Of a stretch of DNA of 56,057 bases, positions 44,294-52,529 are shown piece by piece (positions within the stretch are counted from its first letter, which is position 1; each line of letters starts with the position of its first letter). The stretch lies in assembly GCA_030377865.1 (NCBI GenBank), contig JAUCGA010000030.1, positions 1-56,057 of the forward strand. The letters run 5' to 3'. The DNA is from Anaerolineales bacterium HSG25. GTDB lineage: Bacteria > Chloroflexota > Anaerolineae > 4572-78 > J111. Below the pieces are notes generated by a model, which had not been told where the DNA came from, ran no database searches, and saw only the letters and a program-made list of their open reading frames with translations. The position numbers were made by a program, and so were the translations under genes.

Positions 44294-44754
44294 AATTCTT
44301 TAATTATGTCCTTTGGTGATTTTGGTGCATTACTATTTCTTTGCGTTTTCAATCAGGTTGACGTAAACTTAACTAAGTTCAAAAAACATGTCAGCAATAT
44401 TAAAAATGCGTTATGAAGATTTTGCTGATTTGTTTAAGTAACTTTTATTTCTAAGTTGTCACTTTTCTCGGAGTGCAAAAATTCTATTCTTGCTGTCAAA
44501 ATACAATTTTGACACTCCTGTTTTTAATAAGGAAGTTCCAGAATTTAAAACCTCCCAAAACCATTGTGACACTCTACCCCCTCCCAGCCTCCCCCTGCAA
44601 GGGGGAGGCTGGGAGGGGGTAGAGACTCTGCTCAATTTGGGAGATTTATTTTCTTGGAATTGCCTAAGTTAGTTCTGAAAACTACTTAGATAAATACAGA
44701 CAGTTTTATAAAATTTACTCAAGAAGTAAGATAGTTTAGACCTATTATCATCGT
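44294..44754. other. Gene-free stretch before recA
   Basis: It contains the family B element at 44531-44664 and, just before it, an AT-rich palindrome TGTCAAAAT/ATTTTGACA (44497-44517). No promoter hexamers or LexA-type operator could be assigned with confidence. Any short open frame here lies in the element. Confidence 0.55.
44531..44664 (+). mobile_element. Family B element, copy 4 (134 bp), TAA duplication
   Basis: GGAAGTTCC and GGAATTGCC ends are bordered by TAA at 44528-44530 and 44665-44667. The core has lost half of the GC-rich palindrome (one CCCCCTGCAAGGGGG unit remains). Confidence 0.88.
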
Positions 44755-45789
44755 ATGGCAAAAAATAACGGACGAACAAAAGCATTAGAAGCGGCGATTT
44801 CCAATATTCATAAACGATTTGGCGAAACCGCCATCATGAAGTTAGGCGAAGCTCGGCACTTGCAGATTGAAGCTATTCCGACAGGCTCATTGGCTTTAGA
44901 TATTGCCTTAGGTGTTGGTGGTGTTCCTAAAGGACGGGTTATTGAAATTTATGGCCCAGAAAGTTCAGGAAAAACAACCCTATGTCAACATATCATTGCA
45001 GAAGCCCAAAAAATGGGTGGGTTAGCCGCTTTTGTTGATGTTGAACATGCACTCGATCCCATCTATGCCGCTATGTGTGGGGTTATTACTGATGATTTAT
45101 ATGTCTCGCAACCTGACACTGGTGAGCAAGCCTTAGAGATTACTGAGGCGCTTGTACGCTCCGGTGTTATGTCAGTTGTAATTGTCGATTCAGTCGCGGC
45201 TTTAGTGCCTCGAGCTGAAATTGAAGGTGAGATGGGGGCTTCTCATGTTGGAAAACAGGCCCGTCTTATGAGCCAAGCCCTACGAAAATTGGCTGGAGCG
45301 ATTAAAACTAGTAACACACTCGTTATTTTTACCAATCAGCTTCGGCAAAAAATCGGGGTCATGTTTGGTAATCCTGAGACTACCACGGGAGGCATGGCCT
45401 TACGGTTTTATGCCTCAGTACGGCTTGATATACGCCGTATCCAAGCTATTAAATCTGGTGGCGATATTATTGGCAACCGGACAAAAGTTACCGTTAAAAA
45501 GAACAAAGTGGCTCCTCCGTTTAAAATTGCTGAATTTGATATTATGTATAACGAAGGCATATCAAAAGTTGGTGATATTATTGATATTGCCGTAACCGAA
45601 GAAATCGTCCAAAAGCGAGGTTCATTTTATTCGTATGGTGACACTCGTTTAGCTCAAGGTCGCGAAAATGCAAAAACATTTTTAGCAGAGCATCCCGAAC
45701 TTGTTTTTGAAATAGAAAACAGAGTTCGGACTAAGTTTGATTTACCCCAATTAGACCCATCTGTCGTGCCAGAGACAGGAAACAAGTGA
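44755..45789 (+). CDS. recA: Recombinase A
   Basis: RecA forms filaments on single-stranded DNA for homologous pairing and SOS induction. The 344-residue protein has Walker [10 protein letters not shown], Walker [20 protein letters not shown], and the L2 region with [20 protein letters not shown]. The usual acidic C-terminal tail is short. No intein or frameshift. The gene is preceded by a family B element and followed by a long gene-free region. Confidence 0.97.
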   Translation: MAKNNGRTKALEAAISNIHKRFGETAIMKLGEARHLQIEAIPTGSLALDIALGVGGVPKGRVIEIYGPESSGKTTLCQHIIAEAQKMGGLAAFVDVEHALDPIYAAMCGVITDDLYVSQPDTGEQALEITEALVRSGVMSVVIVDSVAALVPRAEIEGEMGASHVGKQARLMSQALRKLAGAIKTSNTLVIFTNQLRQKIGVMFGNPETTTGGMALRFYASVRLDIRRIQAIKSGGDIIGNRTKVTVKKNKVAPPFKIAEFDIMYNEGISKVGDIIDIAVTEEIVQKRGSFYSYGDTRLAQGRENAKTFLAEHPELVFEIENRVRTKFDLPQLDPSVVPETGNK

Positions 45790-45825
45790 GGTAACAACAC
45801 TAATAAATTGTAAGTAAACAAAATA

Positions 45826-45944
45826 GGATTGAGAATTAATTAACTTGTGCATGTTGAGGAGTTAGCACCTGTGGTGCGGCCTTATCCGGCACGACATGTG
45901 CCTAACTCCTCATGTAAACGCGCAAGTTATTAAAATCCCGTTCC
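45826..45944. mobile_element. Family E element with a GAGGAGTTAGCAC-type core (119 bp)
   Basis: The ends GGATTGAGAATTAATTAAC and GTTATTAAAATCCCGTTCC match family E. The core palindrome (GAGGAGTTAGCAC ... GTGCCTAACTCCTC) replaces the usual TTCAATCTTTAAGATTGAA hairpin. Confidence 0.65.
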
Positions 45945-46713
45945 TAACATTACAGAGTACTCCAAGTTATTTGCTCAAAAATCATGACCAGTTTTGATGA
46001 TAAGTGTGTTCTGACTCGAAACTTCCCAGTAACTGATGTTTGTCATGATGGCATACCGATTAACGTTGATGGGGTACATCTGTCCGACGCTGTCATCGTT
46101 TAACAAGAAGATATACAGCGGGTTTCCTATTAAATTTTATTATGGATTGTGTGATTTTACTTAATAGGTAATAATAAAACTATTTAGATGGCCTCTAGGC
46201 TATATAACCTACTGAAACAGCCATAAACACCAACATGTAACTTTGTAAATCCTGTATTACAAGATGAATTACTGTTTCTGTCAGAAATAACATCTACTAT
46301 GTTATAGCGAGGGCCTTTCGTCTAAATAATTAAATTACCTAAATGTTAGTAGCAGTGTAAAGCCTATATGCGAGTCAATACAACTAGATAATTGTTTTTA
46401 GACCATTTCTTAAAAATGGTTTATTTACGTTTTGTATATACTCATTTCAAAACCTAGAGTGGTAGCTGATTTTGGTTTTGCTATCTTGGTGTTTTTTGCG
46501 AAAATACTAAGATTTGCCCAGCAAATAGACCTAAAATACCATTTCAAGTGCAATGTTGTTGCGATGATGGCTAATGCAGTACTATCAAGCATCAATGAGT
46601 GATTGTCTATGATAGACAATCTAGAAATTGAACATATTTTGGCTATTAAACTACATTCCATATTTTTATATTAAATTAAAATATTAGAAACCCTGAGTGT
46701 GTTTTATTCTTAA

Positions 46714-46741
46714 ACTGTGATATTTATGTCACGGTTTTTTT
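46714..46741 (+). terminator. Terminator-like hairpin before rny
   Basis: AAACTGTGAT / ATGTCACGGTTT with a short loop is followed by seven T. It would stop transcripts coming from the recA side. Confidence 0.75.
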
Positions 46742-46750
46742 ATTTTGTTA

Positions 46751-46821
46751 AGGAATGTGGATTAGTTAACTTGTGCGGTTGGTCGTGAGAATGGTTCAAT
46801 CTCTAAGATTGAACCATTCTG
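46751..46821 (+). mobile_element. Truncated family E element before rny
   Basis: The left end GGAATGTGGATTAGTTAAC and the hairpin GAATGGTTCAATCTCTAAG / AGATTGAACCATTC are present. The right end is missing. Confidence 0.62.
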
Positions 46822-46866
46822 GAGTACGTAATATACTAGATTATTAAGGAGACAAGGATTGTATAA

Positions 46867-48399
46867 ATGGAAACAATTATAGCTATAGTCGTATCTATTG
46901 TTGTTGGAGCCGCCGCTGGTGGTTATGCTGGTTACTACTATTATCGTCGCGAAACTGGCTTAACTATCGAGGGGGCTAAGGCAAAAGCTCAAGAGATTAT
47001 TACTCAAGCTGAGGCCGAAAAGAAAGAGGCGGAGCTTCAGATAAAAGATGAAGCGATTAAAATTCGTAATGACGCGGAAAAAGCAAATAAGCGTAAACGA
47101 GTTGAATTAGAACGCCAAGAAGAGAGAATCCAATCTCGGCAAGAAAAGTTAGATAAACGCTTTGAGACGCTTGATAAAAAAGAGCGAAATCTAAATCGGC
47201 GACAGAGTACATTGGATAAGAAAAGTGGTGAAATCGAAAAGCTACATGCTTCCCGAAGAGCCGAGTTAGAACGTATCTCAGCCATGACAAAAAATGAGGC
47301 AAAAGATGAATTACTCAAAATGGTTGAGAACAGCGCCCGCAGAGACATGGCTCGGGTCTTACGCCAAGTTGATGCTGACATTAAGGAAGAGGCCGACAGC
47401 CGAGCGCGTGAAATCGTGATTATGGCTATGCAACGTATCGCCTCTGAGCAGGTAGCCGAGACGACAGCATCGGCGGTTCCGTTGCCTAGTGATGACATGA
47501 AAGGCCGAATTATTGGCCGACAAGGGCGTAATATTCGAGCATTTGAACAAGCTACGGGGGTGGATGTGATAGTCGATGATACTCCAGAAGCGATCATCCT
47601 AACCGGATTTGATCCTGTTCGGCGAGAAGTGGCTCGTTTAGCTATGAGTCGCTTAATTACCGATGGTCGTATTCATCCGGCTCGGATTGAAAAACTGGTC
47701 AAAAAGGCTCGCGATGAAGTAAACCGTGTCATTGTCGAGGAGGGGGACCGAGCCGCGTATGAGGCTGGTGTACCACGTTTGCATCCTGAACTGAAAAAAT
47801 TGCTCGGACGGCTCAAGTATCGAACCAGTTACGGACAAAATCAGCATGCCCATGCCATTGAAGCCTCTCAACTCGCGGTGATTATCGCCAATGAACTGGG
47901 AGCCGATGTCGAGATTTGTCGACGAGGTGCATTGTTACACGATATAGGGAAGGCGATTGACCATGAAATGGAAGGCCCTCACGCTGTTATCGGAGCCGAA
48001 ATCGCCAAACGGCATGGTATTCAAGCTAACGTCGTTAACTGTATCGCCGCTCATCACCATGAAGTTGAGCAGGAATCGTTAGAGGCGGTTATCGTTGAAA
48101 TTGCTGACGCGATTTCTGGAGCAAGACCGGGAGCGCGCCGTGAAAGTTTGGAGAACTATGTCAAGCGGATTAAAGCCCTAGAAGATATCGCCAACTCTTT
48201 TGATGGGGTTGAAGAAACCTTTGCCATTCAAGCTGGGCGAGAGATTCGGATTATCGTCAACCCAGAAAAAGTTGATGATTATACGGCTCTCAAGATGTCG
48301 AAAGATATTGCCCGTCGAGTTGAGGAAAGTTTGCAATACCCGGGCCAAATTAAGGTGATGGTAATTCGAGAAACTAGATCTGTTGATTTTGCGAAATAG
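46867..48399 (+). CDS. rny: Ribonuclease Y
   Basis: RNase Y is a membrane-tethered endoribonuclease that starts mRNA decay in many bacteria lacking RNase E. The 510-residue protein has an N-terminal membrane helix (about 3-25) and a long coiled coil (about 30-195). A KH RNA-binding domain follows (MKGRIIGRQGRNIRAFEQATG, about 213-233). The HD hydrolase domain has LLHDIGKAIDHE and HHHE in AAHHHEVE. All motifs of the family are present. A short membrane protein gene and a terminator follow. Confidence 0.96.
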   Translation: METIIAIVVSIVVGAAAGGYAGYYYYRRETGLTIEGAKAKAQEIITQAEAEKKEAELQIKDEAIKIRNDAEKANKRKRVELERQEERIQSRQEKLDKRFETLDKKERNLNRRQSTLDKKSGEIEKLHASRRAELERISAMTKNEAKDELLKMVENSARRDMARVLRQVDADIKEEADSRAREIVIMAMQRIASEQVAETTASAVPLPSDDMKGRIIGRQGRNIRAFEQATGVDVIVDDTPEAIILTGFDPVRREVARLAMSRLITDGRIHPARIEKLVKKARDEVNRVIVEEGDRAAYEAGVPRLHPELKKLLGRLKYRTSYGQNQHAHAIEASQLAVIIANELGADVEICRRGALLHDIGKAIDHEMEGPHAVIGAEIAKRHGIQANVVNCIAAHHHEVEQESLEAVIVEIADAISGARPGARRESLENYVKRIKALEDIANSFDGVEETFAIQAGREIRIIVNPEKVDDYTALKMSKDIARRVEESLQYPGQIKVMVIRETRSVDFAK

Positions 48400-48411
48400 A
48401 CGTACAAGAGA

Positions 48412-48443
48412 GATTGGTTCAGTCTTTAAGATTGAACCAATCT
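48412..48443 (+). repeat. Intact family E-type hairpin after rny
   Basis: AGATTGGTTCAGTCTTTAAG / AAGATTGAACCAATCT is the core hairpin of family E without recognisable family ends. It lies 12 bases after the rny stop. Confidence 0.65.
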
Positions 48444-48461
48444 GCTGACCATAAAAAATTC

Positions 48462-48490
48462 TTGACATCGACCTTAATCTATGATAGGAT
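48462..48490 (+). promoter_or_regulatory. Promoter of the 55-residue membrane protein gene
   Basis: TTGACA at 48462-48467 and TAGGAT at 48485-48490 with 17 bases between them. The start codon is at 48537. Confidence 0.7.
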
Positions 48491-48536
48491 TGTCCCAATT
48501 TAGTTTTGATGTTCACGACAATAAAAGTTTACTACT

Positions 48537-48704
48537 ATGGTTAAACCACGTACCAAAAACAAACAACCTCATCTAAATGTTGCTGTTGCAACTCAACCTA
48601 AGAGCGCGCTTACCGTTAACTTTTGGCTACTAACGCTCGTGTTTTTTACCGCGAGTGTTTTTTATTTTTATAGCTATTGGTGGCAACTATGGTGGCGCGT
48701 CTAA
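48537..48704 (+). CDS. Small membrane protein (55 residues)
   Basis: The basic N-terminus (MVKPRTKNKQPH) is followed by one membrane helix (about 27-46: VNFWLLTLVFFTASVFYFY) and an aromatic end (SYWWQLWWRV). It has its own promoter with good hexamers and a terminator shortly after the stop, so it is a monocistronic unit. No family was recognised. Size and charge fit a SecE- or small-subunit-like protein, but the SecE motif is not present. The function is unknown. Confidence 0.7.
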   Translation: MVKPRTKNKQPHLNVAVATQPKSALTVNFWLLTLVFFTASVFYFYSYWWQLWWRV

Positions 48705-48740
48705 TCGATACATAAAGTAACATTGTAATTAAGGTATCAC

Positions 48741-48774
48741 AGGGCGTAGTCATCTCGACTACGCCCTTTTTGTT
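48741..48774 (+). terminator. Rho-independent terminator after the small membrane protein
   Basis: AGGGCGTAGTC/GACTACGCCCT is a perfect 11-base stem with a five-base loop, followed by a T-run. Confidence 0.93.
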
Positions 48775-48856
48775 TTTGACTAGTCAAACAAACCATCTCG
48801 AATATCATAACCAATAAAACCCAGAAGTTTATCATTTCAACATGGCTAAAACAATA

Positions 48857-49030
48857 TCTGACAGGATTAACAAGATTAACAGAATTTTTTTTCGCATGTA
48901 ATCCTGTCAAGTAAAAGTTCAGTAAAACCGCCCTAGAAACCCGATTTCTCAAAGAAATCGGGTTTCTGACGCTCTTTCTAGCGAGTTTACTGAATATTTA
49001 CCCTGTCAATCCTGTCAAAAAATGCTTTTG
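48857..49030. repeat. CAGGATT-type palindromic core, free-standing, with a family A insertion
   Basis: CTGACAGGATTAACAAGATT and TCAATCCTGTCAAAAAATGC are parts of the core seen inside the family G element at 12533-12680. It is interrupted by the family A element at 48911-49001. The region fills most of the space between the small membrane protein and the DAHP synthase gene. Confidence 0.65.
48911..49001 (-). mobile_element. Family A element, copy 4 (91 bp), 8-bp duplication
   Basis: A 91-bp element in reverse orientation. CCTGTCAA stands at 48903-48910 and again at 49002-49009, a perfect 8-bp duplication of a CAGGATT-core segment. Confidence 0.93.
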
Positions 49031-49104
49031 ATTTTGTCAGGATGAATGAAACGACAAACTTTTGAAAACCCATATTCAACAGCAGGCTATATTTAGGAGA
49101 AACC

Positions 49105-50118
49105 ATGATTATCATAATGAAAATGCAAGCAAAAACTGGTCAGGTCGATGCCATTATAAAACGGCTCGAAAAAGAAAATCTCAAAGTCAACATTTCACGC
49201 GGTGATGAACGGACTATTATCGGCGTAATTGGCGACCACCGAGGTATTGACAAAGGAGCGTTAACTCGTACGGGCGGCGTTGACCGTATCGTCCCTGTAC
49301 TACGTCCGTTCAAGCTGGCTAGTCGAGATTTCCAGCCTGAGGATACTAAAATATCACTTAATGGACATGCTTTTGGTGGTGATAAGGTTGTTATTATGGC
49401 CGGGCCATGTTCAGTCGAGAGTATGGATCAAATGATGGAAACGGCAGTCCAAGTTAAAGAAGCGGGCGCACATCTGTTGCGAGGTGGAGCCTTCAAGCCT
49501 CGTACCTCTCCATACAGTTTCCAAGGTATGGGTGAAGAGGGGTTAAAAATCATGGCCGATGTCCGTAAAGAAACAGGGCTACATATTGTTACTGAGATTA
49601 TGGCACCTGATCAAGTTGACTTAATTTGCAAATATGCCGATGTGTTGCAGATTGGAACTCGTAACATGCAAAACTATGCCCTACTGAATGCAGTCGGTAA
49701 GACAGACAAGCCAGTTTTGCTAAAACGAGGGATGATGAGTACGATTGAAGAGTTACTTATGAGCGCGGAATATATTATGTCTAACGGTAATCATAAAGTT
49801 ATTCTGTGCGAAAGAGGAATTCGTACATTTGAGAAATATACCCGCAACACACTTGATATTAACGCCGTACCGGTCTTAAAAGAGCTGACTCACCTACCCA
49901 TTGTGGTTGACCCAAGCCATGCCACGGGTAAATGGACGTTGGTTAAAGCGGCTAGTAAAGCCGCCGTTGCCGCCGGGGCTGATGGTCTGATCATCGAAGT
50001 CCATCCCAACCCTGCCGAAGCATACAGCGACGGTGAGCAATCTCTCAAACCGAAACGATTTGCCGAACTGATGGTAGAAGTAAAACGCGTGGCCCAAGCT
50101 GTTGGGCGGAGTGTGTAA
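49105..50118 (+). CDS. aroF: 3-deoxy-7-phosphoheptulonate (DAHP) synthase
   Basis: DAHP synthase joins phosphoenolpyruvate and erythrose 4-phosphate, the first step of aromatic amino-acid synthesis. The 337-residue protein is of the AroF/Bacillus-type. A ferredoxin-like regulatory domain (about 1-75, [20 protein letters not shown]) precedes the catalytic barrel with [32 protein letters not shown] and DPSHATG. The N-terminal domain usually mediates feedback inhibition. The ATG at 49105 has a GGAG site before it. Prephenate dehydrogenase and shikimate dehydrogenase genes follow. Confidence 0.94.
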   Translation: MIIIMKMQAKTGQVDAIIKRLEKENLKVNISRGDERTIIGVIGDHRGIDKGALTRTGGVDRIVPVLRPFKLASRDFQPEDTKISLNGHAFGGDKVVIMAGPCSVESMDQMMETAVQVKEAGAHLLRGGAFKPRTSPYSFQGMGEEGLKIMADVRKETGLHIVTEIMAPDQVDLICKYADVLQIGTRNMQNYALLNAVGKTDKPVLLKRGMMSTIEELLMSAEYIMSNGNHKVILCERGIRTFEKYTRNTLDINAVPVLKELTHLPIVVDPSHATGKWTLVKAASKAAVAAGADGLIIEVHPNPAEAYSDGEQSLKPKRFAELMVEVKRVAQAVGRSV

Positions 50119-50151
50119 AAAATTTGTCAAACAGATTTTGAGTAAAAATGT

Positions 50152-50209
50152 AAGACCTTCAAGGAACAAGCATACCTTGAAGGTCTTGCTGTAACCAGCA
50201 AGATTTTTT
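50152..50209 (+). terminator. Tandem hairpins with T-run between aroF and tyrA
   Basis: The first hairpin AAGACCTTCAAGG/CCTTGAAGGTCTT shares three bases with a second, CTTGCTG/CAGCAAG, which ends in six T, a typical terminator. Overlapping stems of this kind can act as an attenuator that lets transcription pass into tyrA under certain conditions. The first stem resembles the ACCTTCAAGG hairpins around the ATPase genes. Confidence 0.78.
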
Positions 50210-50237
50210 ATAGACTATCCCGTTTTACAGGAGGTGT

Positions 50238-51119
50238 ATCTTCGAACCGCAATTTCCTTCCCTCAATAATGCCTGTATTACCATCGTTGGTTTAGGATTG
50301 ATGGGTGGCTCATTAGCCCTAGCTCTAAAGCAACAGCAGTTATGCCGTCGAGTCGTTGGTTTGGTGCGACGCGAGTCCGCTGTACAAGAGGCCGAAACTC
50401 TTAATGTGGTTGACGAGGCCACTACCGATCCTGCCCATGCGCTTGGACAAGCCGATATTGTGGTATTTGCCACCCCAGTACGGGTTTTACTTCGTCAACT
50501 TAGCGAGTACAAACCATTTTATAAACCGGGCGCGATTATTACCGATATGGGTAGTACCAAACAAGAAATCATGACGGTCATGAACTCACTCTTTCCAGAG
50601 GTCTACCCCATCGGCTCGCATCCCATGTGTGGTAAAGAAATATCTGGTTTGAGTGCCGCGGATGCGACCTTATATCAAAACGCCCCTTGGATTCTAACCC
50701 CGCTTGACCGAACCCCCTTCGCGGTCATTCAACTGATCCATCAACTCGCGGTAGAGATTGGAGCTAAACCACGTCAAATTGCCGCTGACCAGCATGATAA
50801 ATTAGTTGCCACAATTAGCCACATGCCGTATACTTTGTCGGCTACACTGGTCTTGGCCGCTCAATCAATTGCCGAGCAGGATTCCGCAGTATGGGATGTT
50901 GCCGCGTCTGGATTCCGTGACATGTCCCGCATTGCCGCCTCGGATGTCTCCATGATGCTCGATATTTTGCTGACTAATCGAACTGCTGTTTTAGAAACGT
51001 TAGCAGAAATGGATAAACAGTTAGCTGTTTTCACACAAGCCATTGACGAGATGGATGAAGATAAGCTACGGGACTTGATGACCAAAGCGGCAGAACAGCG
51101 TCAGTCACTATACATATAA
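50238..51119 (+). CDS. tyrA: Prephenate dehydrogenase (start codon non-canonical or uncertain)
   Basis: TyrA converts prephenate to 4-hydroxyphenylpyruvate with NAD on the tyrosine branch. The protein has the NAD fold ITIVGLGLMGGSLALALKQ, the prephenate segment GSHPMCGKEISG, and helical dimer domain features through GFRDMSRIAASD. The frame is open from 50214, but no ATG, GTG or TTG occurs in it before TTG 50298, which would cut into the GxGxxG motif. A strong AGGAGG site at 50229-50234 is followed by ATC at 50238, TTC at 50241 and no usual start. The coordinate here uses ATC, with low confidence. A point change, an unusual start or a base error are all possible. The body of the gene is intact. 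A family A element follows the stop. Confidence 0.82.
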   Translation: MFEPQFPSLNNACITIVGLGLMGGSLALALKQQQLCRRVVGLVRRESAVQEAETLNVVDEATTDPAHALGQADIVVFATPVRVLLRQLSEYKPFYKPGAIITDMGSTKQEIMTVMNSLFPEVYPIGSHPMCGKEISGLSAADATLYQNAPWILTPLDRTPFAVIQLIHQLAVEIGAKPRQIAADQHDKLVATISHMPYTLSATLVLAAQSIAEQDSAVWDVAASGFRDMSRIAASDVSMMLDILLTNRTAVLETLAEMDKQLAVFTQAIDEMDEDKLRDLMTKAAEQRQSLYI

Positions 51120-51120
51120 A

Positions 51121-51211
51121 GTAAATATTCAGTGAACTCGCCAGAAAGAGCATCAGAAACCCGATCTCTCAAAGAAATCGGGTTTCTAGAGCTACTTTAC
51201 TGAATTTTTAC
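51121..51211 (+). mobile_element. Family A element, copy 5 (91 bp), 8-bp duplication
   Basis: CATATAAA at 51113-51120 and 51212-51219 flanks the element. The left copy includes the stop codon of tyrA, so the element landed exactly at the end of that gene. Confidence 0.92.
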
Positions 51212-51247
51212 CATATAAAAGCTATTTTTACGCGTTAGGTCAAAAAT

Positions 51248-52129
51248 ATGGAAACAGTTAGAGGTACCACCTCCCTCGTGGGCTTACTAGGTTGGCCGGT
51301 TAGCCATAGCCTCAGCCCCAACATGCATAATGCCGCTTTTAAACAACTGGGTTTAGATTGGGCTTACGTCCCTTTTCCGGTTCGGCCAACTGATCTCCCT
51401 AAAGCCTTAAAAGGGTTAATGGCTCTGAATGTCAAAGGTGTTAATGTGACGGTGCCTCACAAACAGGCCGTCATGCGTTATATGGATGAGGTTAGTAAAG
51501 CGGCGCAGACGATAGGAGCGGTCAATACTATTTATCTTAAAGAAGGTAAATTTGTCGGCTACAATACTGATTCTACGGGGTTTCTCAACTCCCTAATTGA
51601 GGCCGAATGTCATCCCAAAGGACTACGAGTGGCGGTGTTGGGAGCCGGTGGCGCGGCTAGAGCAGTTGTCTTTGCTCTAACTTGGGCTGAGGTTGATTCC
51701 GTTGTGGTCTTGAATCGTACCGCTGAACGAGCGGCATTTCTTATTGATGATTTAATTGATACCTTTCCGGGTAGTACCCTCCATTTTGCTCCCTTGACAG
51801 AATCCTCAGTTGTAGCCTTAAAAGATAGCTTCGATTTAGTGATTAACACCACCTCGGTGGGCATGTATCCTCATGTTGATGATTGCCTCTGGCCGAAAAA
51901 TATCCCTATGCCGTCTACCGCCGCATATTGCGATTTAGTTTATAACCCCTTAGAGACCGTTTTTCTCGCGCGAGCCAAAATGGCTGGAGCTAAAACAATT
52001 GACGGGTTAGGCATGCTAATCCATCAGGGTGCGGCCGCTTTAGAGTTATGGACTGGCAAGACGGCTCCGGCAGATGTGATGCGGCAAGCCTGTTTAGCTG
52101 GATTACTTAATAGACCTGTTCGGCAATAA
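51248..52129 (+). CDS. aroE: Shikimate dehydrogenase
   Basis: AroE reduces 3-dehydroshikimate to shikimate with NADPH. The 293-residue protein has the substrate site GWPVSHSLSPNMHNAAF, the lysine-bearing VNVTVPHKQAVM, NTDSTGF, the nucleotide fold AVLGAGGAARAVV with NRT, and C-terminal GLGMLIHQGAAALELW. The last residues NRPVRQ and the stop are encoded by the end of the following family D element. The gene is transcribed with the two preceding aromatic genes. Confidence 0.95.
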   Translation: METVRGTTSLVGLLGWPVSHSLSPNMHNAAFKQLGLDWAYVPFPVRPTDLPKALKGLMALNVKGVNVTVPHKQAVMRYMDEVSKAAQTIGAVNTIYLKEGKFVGYNTDSTGFLNSLIEAECHPKGLRVAVLGAGGAARAVVFALTWAEVDSVVVLNRTAERAAFLIDDLIDTFPGSTLHFAPLTESSVVALKDSFDLVINTTSVGMYPHVDDCLWPKNIPMPSTAAYCDLVYNPLETVFLARAKMAGAKTIDGLGMLIHQGAAALELWTGKTAPADVMRQACLAGLLNRPVRQ

Positions 52130-52249
52130 CTTATCATCGCATAAAAACTCAAATTCTGGGTCTGCGGAGTGCAAAAGCTTCTTGCTTTTGCATGTTTGTC
52201 TCCGGCAAAAGCAAGAAGCTTTTGCACTCCTTTATTCCCGAACAACTCT
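52112..52249 (+). mobile_element. Family D element with intact AAAAGC core (138 bp), AAT duplication
   Basis: AGACCTGTTCGGCAATAAC and GAACAACTCT are family D ends, bordered by AAT. The core AAAAGCTTCTTGCTTTTGCAT / GGCAAAAGCAAGAAGC forms a long stem. This copy shows the target sequences before the family C and A insertions found in the copy at 11386-11740. It also supplies the last codons of aroE. Confidence 0.83.
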
Positions 52250-52283
52250 AATAAGTAATGAGCATTAATTAAGTTAGACAGCC

Positions 52284-52362
52284 ATAAAAGTTCAGTAAAA
52301 CTGCCCTAGAAACCCGATTTCTCAAAGAAATCGGGTTTCTGACGTTCTTTCTGGTGAGTTGT
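52284..52362 (-). mobile_element. Family A element, copy 6 (truncated)
   Basis: The AAAAGTTCAGTAAAACTGCC end and the inner hairpin AGAAACCCGATTTCT/AGAAATCGGGTTTCT are present, but the other end breaks off at GGTGAGTTGTTAAAG. No target duplication can be read. Confidence 0.7.
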
Positions 52363-52529
52363 TAAAGATACCAGAAATAAAAACCTCTCTTGATTGTTAT
52401 GGAAAGTTCTGGTACAATGGGAAAAGTTAATTACCCTGTTTATATTGCTGTTAAGACATTATTAATCTTGAATTTGGGGCGTTGTTAATCTTGAAACTCA
52501 TACTCATGCGGGACGAGGAACTAACAGAG

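Larger units (their letters stand above)
45790..46866. other. Long gene-free stretch between recA and rny
   Basis: About 1.1 kb with a family E element (45826-45944), a terminator (46714-46741) and a second, truncated family E element (46751-46821). The part 45960-46700 is AT-rich. It has only short frames, for example a 39-codon frame at 45984 and a 78-codon frame on the minus strand at 46425-46661, neither with a ribosome-binding site or a recognisable family. It may hold the decayed remains of a former gene. Confidence 0.55.

Noticed and set aside
44490..44672. Open frame before recA
   Set aside because: It is almost entirely inside a family B element.
46425..46661. 78-codon frame on the minus strand between recA and rny
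   Set aside because: It has no ribosome-binding site, no recognisable family and a composition like the surrounding AT-rich DNA. A transposase remnant was considered but no motif supports it.
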